Source: Duganella sacchari | GTDB lineage: Bacteria > Pseudomonadota > Gammaproteobacteria > Burkholderiales > Burkholderiaceae_D | Assembly: GCF_900143065.1 (NCBI RefSeq) | Contig: NZ_FRCX01000002.1 | Coordinates: 496,001 to 560,000 of the forward strand | Direction: 5' to 3' | Length of the DNA stretch: 64,000 nucleotides | Shown: positions 27,814 through 36,629 of the stretch, piece by piece | Layout of the letters: every line of letters starts with the position of its first letter | How positions within the stretch are numbered: position 1 is the stretch's first letter | Program-made: the position numbers and the translations under genes | The notes under the pieces: generated by a model | Seen by the model: only the letters and a program-made list of their open reading frames with translations | Databases searched by the model: none | Told to the model about the DNA's origin: nothing

Positions 27814-28724
27814 ACTTCGCAGGAACCCAAAAAGTCCTGGTAGCCGATGACGACGTCGTCAATCGCCAGGTATTGGCCGAACTGTTCAAACCCGAGCACA
27901 CGGTACTGCTGGCAAAGAACGGCGAACAAACGCTGGAACGCGCGGCCCGCCACCTGCCGGACCTGATCCTGCTCGACGTCGTGATGCCGGACATGGACGG
28001 CTACGAGGTGCTGCGCCGCTTGCGCGCGGACGCCCAGACTGCGCATATTACGGTGATCTTCATTTCCGGCCTGGGCCGCCCTGAAGACGAGGCCAATGGC
28101 TTGAAGATGGGCGCAGCCGATTACATCTCCAAGCCGTTCAACGAAACGGTGGTGATGGCGCGCGTGGCCATGCACTTGCAGATGGTACGCCAGCGCCGCA
28201 TGCTGGAACATCTGGCCCATGTCGATGGCCTGACCGAACTGGCCAACCGTCGCCGCTTTGACGAAGTGTACGAGGCAGAGTGCCAGCGCAGCCGGCGCAG
28301 CGGCCGTCCGCTGTCGTTGGCCCTGCTGGATATCGACGCCTTCAAGCAGTACAACGACTTCTACGGCCATCCCGCCGGCGACCGCGCCTTGCGTGCCGTC
28401 GCCCGCACGGCAGCGGCGGGCCTGCGCCGCCCGGCCGACCTGGCGGCACGCTACGGCGGCGAGGAGATCGTGCTGCTTTTGCCGGATACGGAAGCCGCGC
28501 AGGCGCAGCAGGTTGTCAACGCCATCTGTGCGGCAATTGTCGATCTGCAGATTCCGCACGAAGCCTCGTCGGTCGCGCCGATGCTGACTGTGAGTGCAGG
28601 CGGCGCCACGCTGAACTGCGCCGCGCCGGAAAACAGCGCAGAACTGTTCTCCGTTGCGGATACGCTGCTCTACCAGGCCAAGAAGGCTGGCCGCAACCGC
28701 GTGGAGTGGCGCAAGCCAGGCTAG
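27810..28724 (+). CDS. response regulator with GGDEF diguanylate cyclase domain
   Basis: The 304-residue PleD-like protein has a REC domain (1-125; acidic pocket VADDD, phospho-acceptor Asp56 in LILLDVVMP, switch Lys in YISKPF) joined to a GGDEF domain (about 140-300). The active site reads [12 protein letters not shown], an accepted GGEEF variant. An inhibitory RxxD I-site (RPAD) sits five residues upstream, so product inhibition is likely. It overlaps the hybrid kinase gene (ATGA), and that kinase's Hpt domain is the natural phosphodonor. Its TAG stop overlaps the convergent kinase gene stop by four bases. Confidence 0.93.
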   Translation: MNFAGTQKVLVADDDVVNRQVLAELFKPEHTVLLAKNGEQTLERAARHLPDLILLDVVMPDMDGYEVLRRLRADAQTAHITVIFISGLGRPEDEANGLKMGAADYISKPFNETVVMARVAMHLQMVRQRRMLEHLAHVDGLTELANRRRFDEVYEAECQRSRRSGRPLSLALLDIDAFKQYNDFYGHPAGDRALRAVARTAAAGLRRPADLAARYGGEEIVLLLPDTEAAQAQQVVNAICAAIVDLQIPHEASSVAPMLTVSAGGATLNCAAPENSAELFSVADTLLYQAKKAGRNRVEWRKPG

Positions 28725-31327
28725 CGCCGTCCGACGGGAAGGTAGCGGATCAACGTCGCGAACATGTGCTCCACGTCGATCGGTTTGGGAATGAAATCGT
28801 TCATGCCGGCGCTGGTGCACTGCTCGCGCTCCGACTCCATCACACCCGCCGTCATGGCGATGACGGGCAAGCTCAACCCCAGTTCATCGCGGATTTTGCG
28901 CGTCGCGGTAAACCCGTCCATCACCGGCATCTGCACATCCATCAATACCAGGTCATAGCCTATATCGCCCAGCAGATCGACCGCCTGCTGCCCGTTCTCC
29001 GCGACAGTCACCGAGGCGCCTGACTGTTCCAGTATGCCTTTGGCGACGTTCTGGTTAATCGGGTTGTCCTCCACCAGCAGCACACGCACGCCGTGCAGGT
29101 CAGGCAAGGCATGCTCCTGCGGCAGCCGGACTGCATCAGGCGTCGGCGCCAGGGCCGTTTGTACGGCATCAAACAGGCTGGAGGCAGTAACGGGTTTGGT
29201 CAGAAACGCTGCCGCCCTGGCCTCTGCCATCTCCTGCATCAGCTTCCCGCGCGTGTAAGCGTTGACCATGCAGATCACGGGAATCGGCGCCAGTTCCTGG
29301 ATCGCCCGAATCAGCGCCATGTCTCCCATGCCGGGCAACAGGCTATCGATCAGGACCACATCGTAATGCGTGTCGCTGCGCAAACGGAACAAGGCTTCTT
29401 CGCCGGTTGCCGCGCTGTCGCTGCTCCAGTTCCAGGCTTGTATGGTTTTGCTGATGAATATACGGCTGGTCTGGTTATCGTCGACAATCAACGCGTGCAG
29501 CTTGCACTGCGGGCGTGGTTCGGTATCTTCGGCCGCCGCAAACGCCAGCGTGAACTGGAATTCACTCCCTTTGCCAGGTTCACTGCGGACTTGCATGGTT
29601 CCGCCCAGCAGATCGACCAGTCCCTTGGAAATCGTGAGTCCAAGGCCGGTGCCGCCAAAACGCCGTGTGAACGACAGGTCGCCTTGCATGAAGGGAGAGA
29701 ACAATCGGGACAGCTGTTCATCGCTCATGCCGATGCCAGTGTCGCGCACCGTGAACCTCAGCGCCGACGCATCGCAAGCGCGCTGCACGGACACGGCCAC
29801 TTCGCCTTTCTCGGTAAACTTGATGGCATTCCCTGCCAGGTTGACCAGTACCTGCTGCAGGCGCAGCGCGTCGCCAAACAGCACGCGCGGCACGTCCGGG
29901 TCCACGCCGATGCACAGTTCCAGCTCCTTCTCGCCAGCGCTGACGCTCATGATGGTGGCCAATGAGTGCATGACGTCGTCCAGCTTGAAGCGCACCGGGT
30001 GCAGTTCCACCTTCCCCGCCTGCATTTTGGAGAAGTCCAGTATGTCATTGAGTATGCCCATCAGTGACTGGCCGGAGGCGCGTATCATTTCCAGGTAGCG
30101 GCTCTGCTCCTGCGACAGCGGCGTCGTTCCAAGCAAATGCGCCATGCCCAATACCGCGTTCATCGGCGTCCGCAACTCGTGGCTCATATTGGCCACGAAG
30201 GCATCCTTGGCGGCGTTCGCCGCTTGCAGTTGCTGCGTGCGCTCTTCAATCAGGTTTTCCAGATGATTGCGGTGCGCTTCAAGTTCCTGCTCCACCTGCT
30301 GCAACGTGTGGATGGCATCATCGGCCTCACGGAACATCGGGCGCTCGCTCAACTCGACCTTGCCGCGCCCTCCGAGCGCCAACGCCGCCGCCGACAGCGT
30401 CGCCACGGCTCGCCCGATATTGCGGGCAAATACCCAGGCCACGCCAAAGCCGGCCAGCAGCAGCAGCGCCACCACACAGCTGATCCACTTGATCGACGCC
30501 AGCATCTCGGATATCACCACGCTGCGCGGCACACCAATCACCACGGTCCAGCCGCTGGTCACCGAGCGGCTATACATGGAATAGACCTGAACACCTTCCA
30601 GCGTAATCGACTCGATGGCCGCTTCCGGTTTGAGAGGCATCTGAGCAAGCAGCGTTGCCGAGCCTTTTTTGCCGACGAACTTTTCCGGGTCGTGGGAGCG
30701 CGCCACAATCACTCCCTGAGAATCGAAGATACCAACCACGCGATCGGATGACAGCCGCTGCTCTTTCAGCACCTGTCCCAGACGCTCGGGTACAAAGGCC
30801 ACCGAAATACAGTAGACGACCTTACCGCCGCGCAGCACCGGCGCGTGAATGGCGACCAGCGGCCGTTTCAGTGCGCCGCCAATGAAGACATCGGAAATGA
30901 CTGGTTTGCCGGTGTCGAATACCTTGCGTATGCGCGCCGCACTGCCGGGGTCAGGTAGCAGCCCACCGTAAGGACGCACCGTGTTCAGCAGCTGCACCGA
31001 ATTGCGGTCATGGAGAACAAAATTCAAACCGGGGAATTCAGGACGCAGCGCGCGCGTGGCTTCGGCATGGAAGGCGGCGAAATCGCCTTTATCCAGGCTG
31101 GGGGACTGCGCCAGCGCCAGCGCTACCGAAATGCCGGTATTGAGGTCGCGGTCCACCGCGTGGATCAGTGCGCGCGCCGTAATCAGCGTATCCCGCCTGA
31201 TCTGGTCTCTTTCACGCGCGATGAAGTGCGCAGTCAGCAACGAAAAGCCGACGATGGCCGGCAAGGCACAGGCCCAGACCAGGCTGTAGATCCGCACCTT
31301 AATCGACGGCCGTTCGCCTCGCGCCAT
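28721..31327 (-). CDS. Cache-domain hybrid sensor histidine kinase with two REC domains
   Basis: The 868-residue kinase has a TM helix near 13-35, a periplasmic double-Cache-like sensor (about 40-275; RPLVAIHAPVLRGGKVVYCIS) and a second TM near 280-300. A linker with a coiled coil follows. HisKA has His383 in ANMSHELRTPMNAV, and HATPase_c has NLAGNAIKFTEKGE, DTGIGM and GGTGLGLTI. Two REC domains are at about 610-730 (VVLIDSLLPGM) and 750-868 ([13 protein letters not shown]). There is no Hpt, so phosphate must pass to a separate carrier. It lies 39 bases downstream of the glycerate kinase gene but is probably functionally separate. It converges on the diguanylate cyclase gene, suggesting one signalling island. 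Confidence 0.92.
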   Translation of the reverse strand: MARGERPSIKVRIYSLVWACALPAIVGFSLLTAHFIARERDQIRRDTLITARALIHAVDRDLNTGISVALALAQSPSLDKGDFAAFHAEATRALRPEFPGLNFVLHDRNSVQLLNTVRPYGGLLPDPGSAARIRKVFDTGKPVISDVFIGGALKRPLVAIHAPVLRGGKVVYCISVAFVPERLGQVLKEQRLSSDRVVGIFDSQGVIVARSHDPEKFVGKKGSATLLAQMPLKPEAAIESITLEGVQVYSMYSRSVTSGWTVVIGVPRSVVISEMLASIKWISCVVALLLLAGFGVAWVFARNIGRAVATLSAAALALGGRGKVELSERPMFREADDAIHTLQQVEQELEAHRNHLENLIEERTQQLQAANAAKDAFVANMSHELRTPMNAVLGMAHLLGTTPLSQEQSRYLEMIRASGQSLMGILNDILDFSKMQAGKVELHPVRFKLDDVMHSLATIMSVSAGEKELELCIGVDPDVPRVLFGDALRLQQVLVNLAGNAIKFTEKGEVAVSVQRACDASALRFTVRDTGIGMSDEQLSRLFSPFMQGDLSFTRRFGGTGLGLTISKGLVDLLGGTMQVRSEPGKGSEFQFTLAFAAAEDTEPRPQCKLHALIVDDNQTSRIFISKTIQAWNWSSDSAATGEEALFRLRSDTHYDVVLIDSLLPGMGDMALIRAIQELAPIPVICMVNAYTRGKLMQEMAEARAAAFLTKPVTASSLFDAVQTALAPTPDAVRLPQEHALPDLHGVRVLLVEDNPINQNVAKGILEQSGASVTVAENGQQAVDLLGDIGYDLVLMDVQMPVMDGFTATRKIRDELGLSLPVIAMTAGVMESEREQCTSAGMNDFIPKPIDVEHMFATLIRYLPVGRR

Positions 31328-31366
31328 AAAAGTGTGCCCCCATGACCTCTATGGGAAACTACTCTA

Positions 31367-32512
31367 TCACAAGCCCAGCCCCGCCCCCAACCGTAGCGTG
31401 GCGGCGATGTTGCGTGCCGCGCTACGCACATTGACGGCTGCTGCAGCCAGTGCTTCATCCACGGTACACGGGCGGCTGACCGCGCCGAACACCGCCTGAA
31501 TCCCATGCTCATGCACAGCCGCCGCGCCAGTGGACAAGGAACCGGCAATCGCAATCACCGGTTTGCCATGACGCTGGGCGACACGGGCAACGCCGATCGG
31601 CGTCTTGCCATGGATGGTCTGGCCGTCGATGCGGCCTTCGCCGGTGATGACCAGGTCCGCAGCGGCCACCGCCGCATCCAGCCCGACAGCGGCGGTGACG
31701 ATTTCACTGCCGGGCCGCAGCTGGCCGCCCAGGAACACCATCATGGCCGCGCCGATGCCGCCGCCCGCGCCGGCACCCGGCACGTCGGCCACCTGCCGCC
31801 CCAGGTCGCGGGCGATAATGCTGGCATAGTGGCGCAGGTTATCGTCCAGCGTTGCCACCATCTCAGGCGTCGCGCCTTTTTGCGGTCCGAAGATGGCGGA
31901 CGCCCCTTGCGGCCCGACCAGCGGGTTGCTGACATCGCAAGCCACATCAAACGTGCAGTCCTGGATGCGTGGGTCCAGCTCCGACAAATCGATACGGTCC
32001 AGCAGGCTCAGTGCACCGCCGCCCGGCTCCAGGTCAGCGCCCGCCGCATCGAGCAGGCGGCCGCCCAGCGCTTGCAGCATGCCCGCGCCGCCGTCATTGG
32101 TGGCGCTTCCGCCGATACCGAGCACGAAACGGCGCGCGCCGGCGTTCAGCGCATTCAGTATCAGCTGGCCGGTGCCAAAGCTGGTGGTGCGCAGTGGATT
32201 GCGCTGCGATGGCGTTACCAGCTCAAGGCCGCTGGCCGCCGCCATCTCGATCACGGCGGTCTGGCCGTCCCCCATCAAACCGTAGAAGGCGGATACCTGC
32301 GTACCCAGCGGCCCGGTCACCTGCAAGGCGACACGCTTGCCGCCGCTGGCATCGATCATCGCCTGCACAGTACCTTCGCCACCATCGGCGACCGGCAGCT
32401 TGACGTACTCCGCATCCGGAAAGACTTCCCGAAAGCCTGCCTCGATCTCGTTCGCGACAGCCAGCGCAGTCAGGCTCTCCTTAAAGGAATCGGGCGCGAT
32501 TACAATTTTCAT
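31367..32512 (-). CDS. glycerate 2-kinase (GarK/GlxK family)
   Basis: The 381-residue type I glycerate kinase phosphorylates D-glycerate to 2-phosphoglycerate, the last step of glycolate, tartronate or sugar-diacid breakdown. Family blocks include MKIVIAPDSFKESLTA, LPVADGGEGTVQAM, FVLGIGGSATNDGGAGML, VITGEGRIDGQTIHGKTP and VIAIAGSL. It lies nine bases after an MFS carrier gene on the same strand, opposite a CdaR-type regulator. This is the usual arrangement for glycerate or diacid use. Confidence 0.94.
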   Translation of the reverse strand: MKIVIAPDSFKESLTALAVANEIEAGFREVFPDAEYVKLPVADGGEGTVQAMIDASGGKRVALQVTGPLGTQVSAFYGLMGDGQTAVIEMAAASGLELVTPSQRNPLRTTSFGTGQLILNALNAGARRFVLGIGGSATNDGGAGMLQALGGRLLDAAGADLEPGGGALSLLDRIDLSELDPRIQDCTFDVACDVSNPLVGPQGASAIFGPQKGATPEMVATLDDNLRHYASIIARDLGRQVADVPGAGAGGGIGAAMMVFLGGQLRPGSEIVTAAVGLDAAVAAADLVITGEGRIDGQTIHGKTPIGVARVAQRHGKPVIAIAGSLSTGAAAVHEHGIQAVFGAVSRPCTVDEALAAAAVNVRSAARNIAATLRLGAGLGL

Positions 32513-32521
32513 CAGGTGCTC

Positions 32522-33847
32522 TTAGCGATTAACGAGTTTGGCGGGAATGCGCAACACCAGTATCGCACCAAGCAGCAGCACGCTGGACAAAATATACAGC
32601 GCCACGTCGGTGCTGTTGGTCGCGTCCTTGATCCAGCCAACCAGGAACGGGCTGACGAAACCGGCGATCTGGCCCAGCGAGTTAATCAGCGCCAGCCCGC
32701 CCGCCGCTGCAGCGCTGCCCAGGAAGGCCGCAGGCAGCGACCAGAATTGCGCCAGCGCCGCCAGTGCCCCCATGGTCGCCATGCTCAAGCCGATCATCAC
32801 GATCAGCGCATTGCTGGAGAAGTTCGCCGCCATCATCAGCCCGGTCAGGCCCATGACCATGGGCAGCGATACGTGGAAGCGGCGTTCGCGGCGCTTGTCG
32901 GCCGAACGGCCTGCCCACACCATGAACACGGCAGCCGCCAGATAGGGAATGGCGCTGAGCCAGCCCACCGTCACCGCGCTTTCGAAGCCCAGCGATTTGA
33001 TGATCGATGGCAGCCAGAAGTTAATCGCATACACGCCCATCTGGATGCAAAAGTAGATCACGCCCAGCATCCACACGCTGCCATTGCGCAGCACTGCGCC
33101 AAACGACTGGCCCACATTGCTGGTGGCGGCGCGTTGCTGTTCGTCGGCAGCCAGCGCGGCCTGCATGGCATTCTTCTCTTCGCTGCTCAGCCACCTGGCC
33201 TGGGCGATGCCGTCGTTGAGGTAGAAGTACACGCATATGCCCAGCACCACGGTCGGCAAGCCTTGCAGCAGGAACAGCCACTGCCAGCCCGCCATGCCGC
33301 CCTGGCCGGACGAGAAATGCGACAGCATCCAGCCCGACAGCGGGCCGCCAATCAGGCCGGAAATCGGAATCGCCGACATGAACAAGGCCATCACCTGGCC
33401 GCGTTTCTGGGTCGGGAACCAGTGCGTGAAGTACAGCACCATGCCCGGGAAGAAGCCTGCTTCCGCCACGCCGGTAAAGAAGCGCAGCACGTAGAAGGAA
33501 GTCGGGGTAGCCACGAACAGCATGGCGGCAGACAGGGCGCCCCACGCCACCATCATCACCGAAATCCAGCGGCGTGCGCCAATTTTATGCAGGATCAGAT
33601 TACTTGGCACGCCGCTCAGTACATAGCCGATGAAGAAGATGCCGGCGCCCAGGCCATAAACGGTATTGCTCAATTTGAGCGCGTCCAGCATCTCCAGCTT
33701 TGCAAAGCCGACGTTGACGCGGTCCAGGTAATTGAACAGGTAGCAGACGAAGATAAACGGAATCAGGTGCCAGCTGGCTTTTTTATACGCGCCATCCAGA
33801 ACGGACGCCGCCGGCCACGCCTGTGCGGTGGTGGTGGAAGTGCTCAT
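32522..33847 (-). CDS. MFS transporter, anion:cation symporter (ACS) family
   Basis: The 441-residue carrier has 12 predicted TM segments and matches the ACS family of organic-anion:H+ symporters (hexuronate, glucarate, tartrate, phthalate). It carries LIPFIFVCYLFNYLDRVNVGFAKL near the start, GYVLSGVPSNLILHKIGARRWI and RFFTGVAEAGFFPGMVLYFTHWFP. GGAG lies six bases before the ATG. With the glycerate kinase directly downstream, the substrate is probably glycerate, tartronate or a sugar diacid. Confidence 0.92.
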   Translation of the reverse strand: MSTSTTTAQAWPAASVLDGAYKKASWHLIPFIFVCYLFNYLDRVNVGFAKLEMLDALKLSNTVYGLGAGIFFIGYVLSGVPSNLILHKIGARRWISVMMVAWGALSAAMLFVATPTSFYVLRFFTGVAEAGFFPGMVLYFTHWFPTQKRGQVMALFMSAIPISGLIGGPLSGWMLSHFSSGQGGMAGWQWLFLLQGLPTVVLGICVYFYLNDGIAQARWLSSEEKNAMQAALAADEQQRAATSNVGQSFGAVLRNGSVWMLGVIYFCIQMGVYAINFWLPSIIKSLGFESAVTVGWLSAIPYLAAAVFMVWAGRSADKRRERRFHVSLPMVMGLTGLMMAANFSSNALIVMIGLSMATMGALAALAQFWSLPAAFLGSAAAAGGLALINSLGQIAGFVSPFLVGWIKDATNSTDVALYILSSVLLLGAILVLRIPAKLVNR

Positions 33848-33914
33848 GCAGGTCTCCGGTGTTTTAATAATACGCCGATTATCTGGAATCGATCACAAAA
33901 AAGCACTGGCCAAC

Positions 33915-33930
33915 CGCCCAAATATGGGCG
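33915..33930. promoter_or_regulatory. palindrome in the MFS/CdaR divergent promoter
   Basis: CGCCCAAATATGGGCG is a 16-bp inverted repeat with perfect 6-base arms, flanked by AACC on the left and GGTT on the right. It is centrally placed in the 127-base gap between divergent starts at 33847 and 33975, so it is a candidate CdaR-type operator. Confidence 0.5.
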
Positions 33931-33974
33931 ACGGTTAGCGCCATAATTTGTGCATATGCCCTAAAATCATCGGT

Positions 33975-35099
33975 ATGAATATACTGAGCACAGAGCTGGC
34001 GCAGGACATTGTCACCCGCACCATGCGTATCATCCCCTACAACGTCAACGTCATGGACGCCAATGGCAGCATCATCGCCAGCGGCAATCCAGCCCGCATC
34101 GGCGAACTGCATGCGGGCGCCCTGCTGGCGCTGGCCAAGAAGCTCACGGTGGAAATTGACGATGCCAGCGCCCGGAATATGCACGGCGCCCAGCCCGGCA
34201 TCAATTTGCCGCTGACGGTCCACGGCCAGTTGTGCGGCGCGGTCGGTCTGAGCGGCGCGCCGGACGAGGTGCGCCAGTTCGGCGAACTGGTACGCCTGAC
34301 CGCCGAGATGATCCTGGAACAGGCCCAGTTGGCGGGCGAGCTCCAACGGAATTCGCGCTACCGCGAGGCCCTGGTCCTGAATCTCATCAACGGTGAACAT
34401 GCCAATCCGGCCGACCTGGCGGCGTGGGCGCGGCGGCTGGACGTGCAATTCGAGCGTCCGCACGTGGTCTATCTGCTGGAACTGGACGACAGCAACGCCG
34501 CCGCCACCGATCTGCAGGCATTGCAACTGCGCCTGCAGGCGCGCGCACCCGCCTTGCTGACCGCAGCCGCCGGTCCGCATGAGCTGGTGCTGCTCGATTT
34601 TTACGACGCTCCGGGTCCCGGTCCCGACAAGCAGCTGCTTGCGCTTGCCGCCCTGCTGCGCGAACTCTGTCCGCAGCCGCACAAGCTGACCATGGGCATT
34701 GCCATGCAGGGCATGGCGGGCGTGGCAACCTCGTATCAGAGCGCCAAGACGGCCGCCCGGCTGGGCCGCGCGCGCCATCCGCGCCGGCACCAGTACAGTT
34801 ACTACGACCATGTCCTGCCTGTACTGCTGTCTGGCCTGAACCGTGGATGGCAGGCCGCCCAGCTGCGCGCGCCCATGGAAAAGCTCGGCAAAAACCGGGA
34901 AATGCTGCAGCGCACCCTGGCCTGCTGGTTTGCCCACGACGGCCATCCGGCCGCCACGGCGGAGGCGCTGCACATTCACCGCAACACCCTGGATTACCGC
35001 TTGCGCCGCGTCGGCGAGATCACCGGACTGAATTTAACTCGGTTGGAAGATAGATTTTTACTCTATATTTCAGTACTCTTGTCCAGTCCAGGAAGCTAG
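33975..35099 (+). CDS. CdaR-type sugar-diacid utilization regulator
   Basis: The 374-residue activator has the diacid-recognition domain at the N-terminus (LAQDIVTRTMRIIPYNVNVMD, IIASGNPARIGELHAGAL, MHGAQPGINLPLTVHGQLCGAVGL). The C-terminus is a PucR-type HTH_30 (LACWFAHDGHPAATAEALHIHRNTLDYRLRRVGEITGL, here read in parts). E. coli CdaR activates garPLRK and gudPD genes in response to glycerate-type metabolites. The divergent MFS/glycerate-kinase operon is the obvious target. ATG 33975 is chosen where family homology begins. Confidence 0.9.
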   Translation: MNILSTELAQDIVTRTMRIIPYNVNVMDANGSIIASGNPARIGELHAGALLALAKKLTVEIDDASARNMHGAQPGINLPLTVHGQLCGAVGLSGAPDEVRQFGELVRLTAEMILEQAQLAGELQRNSRYREALVLNLINGEHANPADLAAWARRLDVQFERPHVVYLLELDDSNAAATDLQALQLRLQARAPALLTAAAGPHELVLLDFYDAPGPGPDKQLLALAALLRELCPQPHKLTMGIAMQGMAGVATSYQSAKTAARLGRARHPRRHQYSYYDHVLPVLLSGLNRGWQAAQLRAPMEKLGKNREMLQRTLACWFAHDGHPAATAEALHIHRNTLDYRLRRVGEITGLNLTRLEDRFLLYISVLLSSPGS

Positions 35100-35197
35100 T
35101 GATACACAAAATACAACAGCTTCGGTATAGCGTATAGCATTGATGTATGATCTGCGCTTGCCCGATTTGGCTCACGAGGCCGTCGCCGGGAGACACG

Positions 35198-35215
35198 ATG
35201 GAAATTAAAAAATAA
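35198..35215 (+). CDS. possible five-codon leader peptide MEIKK upstream of a permease
   Basis: ATG at 35198 with GGGAG five bases upstream opens a MEIKK reading frame ending in TAA at 35213-35215, 15 bases before the permease start. The good ribosome-binding site and tight spacing suggest a translated leader or coupling peptide, but a five-codon frame can easily arise by chance. Confidence 0.25.
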   Translation: MEIKK

Positions 35216-35230
35216 AGCACTGGAGCTATT

Positions 35231-36622
35231 TTGAGCCTTTTTAGAACGAAGAATCTTGACGACATGATTGCCGTCGCCCGTAAACCGGGCGGTCTGGCAA
35301 AAGTACTTGGTCCTATGGACCTGATTTTGATGGGCATCGGCGCTATCGTCGGCACGGGCATTTTCGTGTTGACCGGCACGGGTGCTGTTACCGCTGGTCC
35401 CGCATTGACGCTGTCTTTCGTGGTGGCCGCCATTGCCTGCGGCTTTGCCGCGCTGTGTTACGCAGAATTCGCCTCCACCGTGCCGGTGGCTGGCTCCATC
35501 TACACCTATTCCTACGCCACGCTGGGTGAACTGGCGGCCTGGATGATCGGCTGGGACCTGCTGCTGGAATATGGCCTCGCAACGTCGGCCGTGTCGGTCG
35601 GCTGGTCGGGCTACTTCCAGTCGCTGCTGTCCGGCTTTGGCTGGAAGCTGCCGGTTGAACTGACTGCAGCACCGGGCGCCCTTCCCGGCGTGACCACCTT
35701 CATCAACCTGCCAGCACTGTGCATCATGATGCTGCTGACCGGGATGCTGAGTCTTGGCGTACGCGAATCGGCGCGCATGAACAACATCATGGTGGTCATC
35801 AAGATCGGCGTGGTGCTGCTGTTTATCCTGGTTGGCGCACGCCACGTCACGCCGGCCAACTGGCAGCCATTCATGCCCTACGGTGTCAACGGCATGCTGA
35901 GCGCTTCGGCGCTGGTGTTCTTCGCCTTCATCGGTTTTGACGCGGTCACCTCGGCGGCGGAAGAAGTGAAGCGACCGGAGCGCGATCTGCCGATCGGCAT
36001 TATCGGCTCGCTGGCCGTGTGCACCGTGCTGTACGTGATCGTCTCGGCCATCATGACCGGCATCGTGCCGTTCAAGGAATTCCTGGGCATCGACCATCCG
36101 GTCACCCTGGCCCTGCAAAAAGCCGGTGAAAACTGGTTCGCCGGCTTCGTGGACCTGGGCGCGATCCTGGGCATGACCACCGTGATCCTGGTGATGGCAT
36201 TCGGCCAGACCCGCATCATCTACGCCATGTCGCGCGACGGCCTGCTGCCTGCGAAGCTGTCGAAAATCCATCCGCGCTACCAGACCCCGTTCTTCTGCAC
36301 CTGGCTGGTCGGTATCGTGTTCGGTGTCCTGGCCGCGCTGGTGCCGCTCAACGTGCTCAATGAACTGGTGAACATCGGTACCCTGGCGGCCTTCAGCCTG
36401 GTGTCGATCGCCATCGTCATCCTGCGCAAGACCCGCCCTGACCTCAAGCGCGCCTTCCGCTGCCCTGGCGTGCCGGTAATTCCTGCACTGGCGGTGATCT
36501 TCTGCGTGACGCTGATGTGCTATCTGAGCTGGTTCACCTGGGTCGCCTTCCTGATCTGGCTGGCAATCGGCCTGGTGATCTACTTCGGCTACGCCCGCAA
36601 GCACTCGCTGCTGAACAAGTAA
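35231..36622 (+). CDS. APC-superfamily amino-acid permease (cationic-amino-acid/YfnA type), TTG start
   Basis: This 463-residue permease has about 12 TM segments. Typical CAT/YfnA features are MSLFRTKNLDDMIAVA, LGPMDLILMGIGAIVGTGIF, CYAEFASTVPVAGSIYTYSY, GWDLLLEYGLATSAVSVGWSGY and FFAFIGFDAVTSAAEEVKRP. It probably imports amino acids with protons. The start is a TTG at 35231 preceded by GGAG (35222-35225); translation from it restores the conserved N-terminus, whereas the first ATG is 11 codons later. It follows the CdaR gene by 131 bases, a gap that also holds the small leader frame. Confidence 0.9.
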   Translation: MSLFRTKNLDDMIAVARKPGGLAKVLGPMDLILMGIGAIVGTGIFVLTGTGAVTAGPALTLSFVVAAIACGFAALCYAEFASTVPVAGSIYTYSYATLGELAAWMIGWDLLLEYGLATSAVSVGWSGYFQSLLSGFGWKLPVELTAAPGALPGVTTFINLPALCIMMLLTGMLSLGVRESARMNNIMVVIKIGVVLLFILVGARHVTPANWQPFMPYGVNGMLSASALVFFAFIGFDAVTSAAEEVKRPERDLPIGIIGSLAVCTVLYVIVSAIMTGIVPFKEFLGIDHPVTLALQKAGENWFAGFVDLGAILGMTTVILVMAFGQTRIIYAMSRDGLLPAKLSKIHPRYQTPFFCTWLVGIVFGVLAALVPLNVLNELVNIGTLAAFSLVSIAIVILRKTRPDLKRAFRCPGVPVIPALAVIFCVTLMCYLSWFTWVAFLIWLAIGLVIYFGYARKHSLLNK

Positions 36623-36629
36623 GCCCTCC

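Noticed and set aside
31339..31355. CCCAT...ATGGG repeat between glycerate kinase and the Cache kinase as a terminator
   Set aside because: Five-base stem and only a weak U-run on the minus strand; not enough to call.
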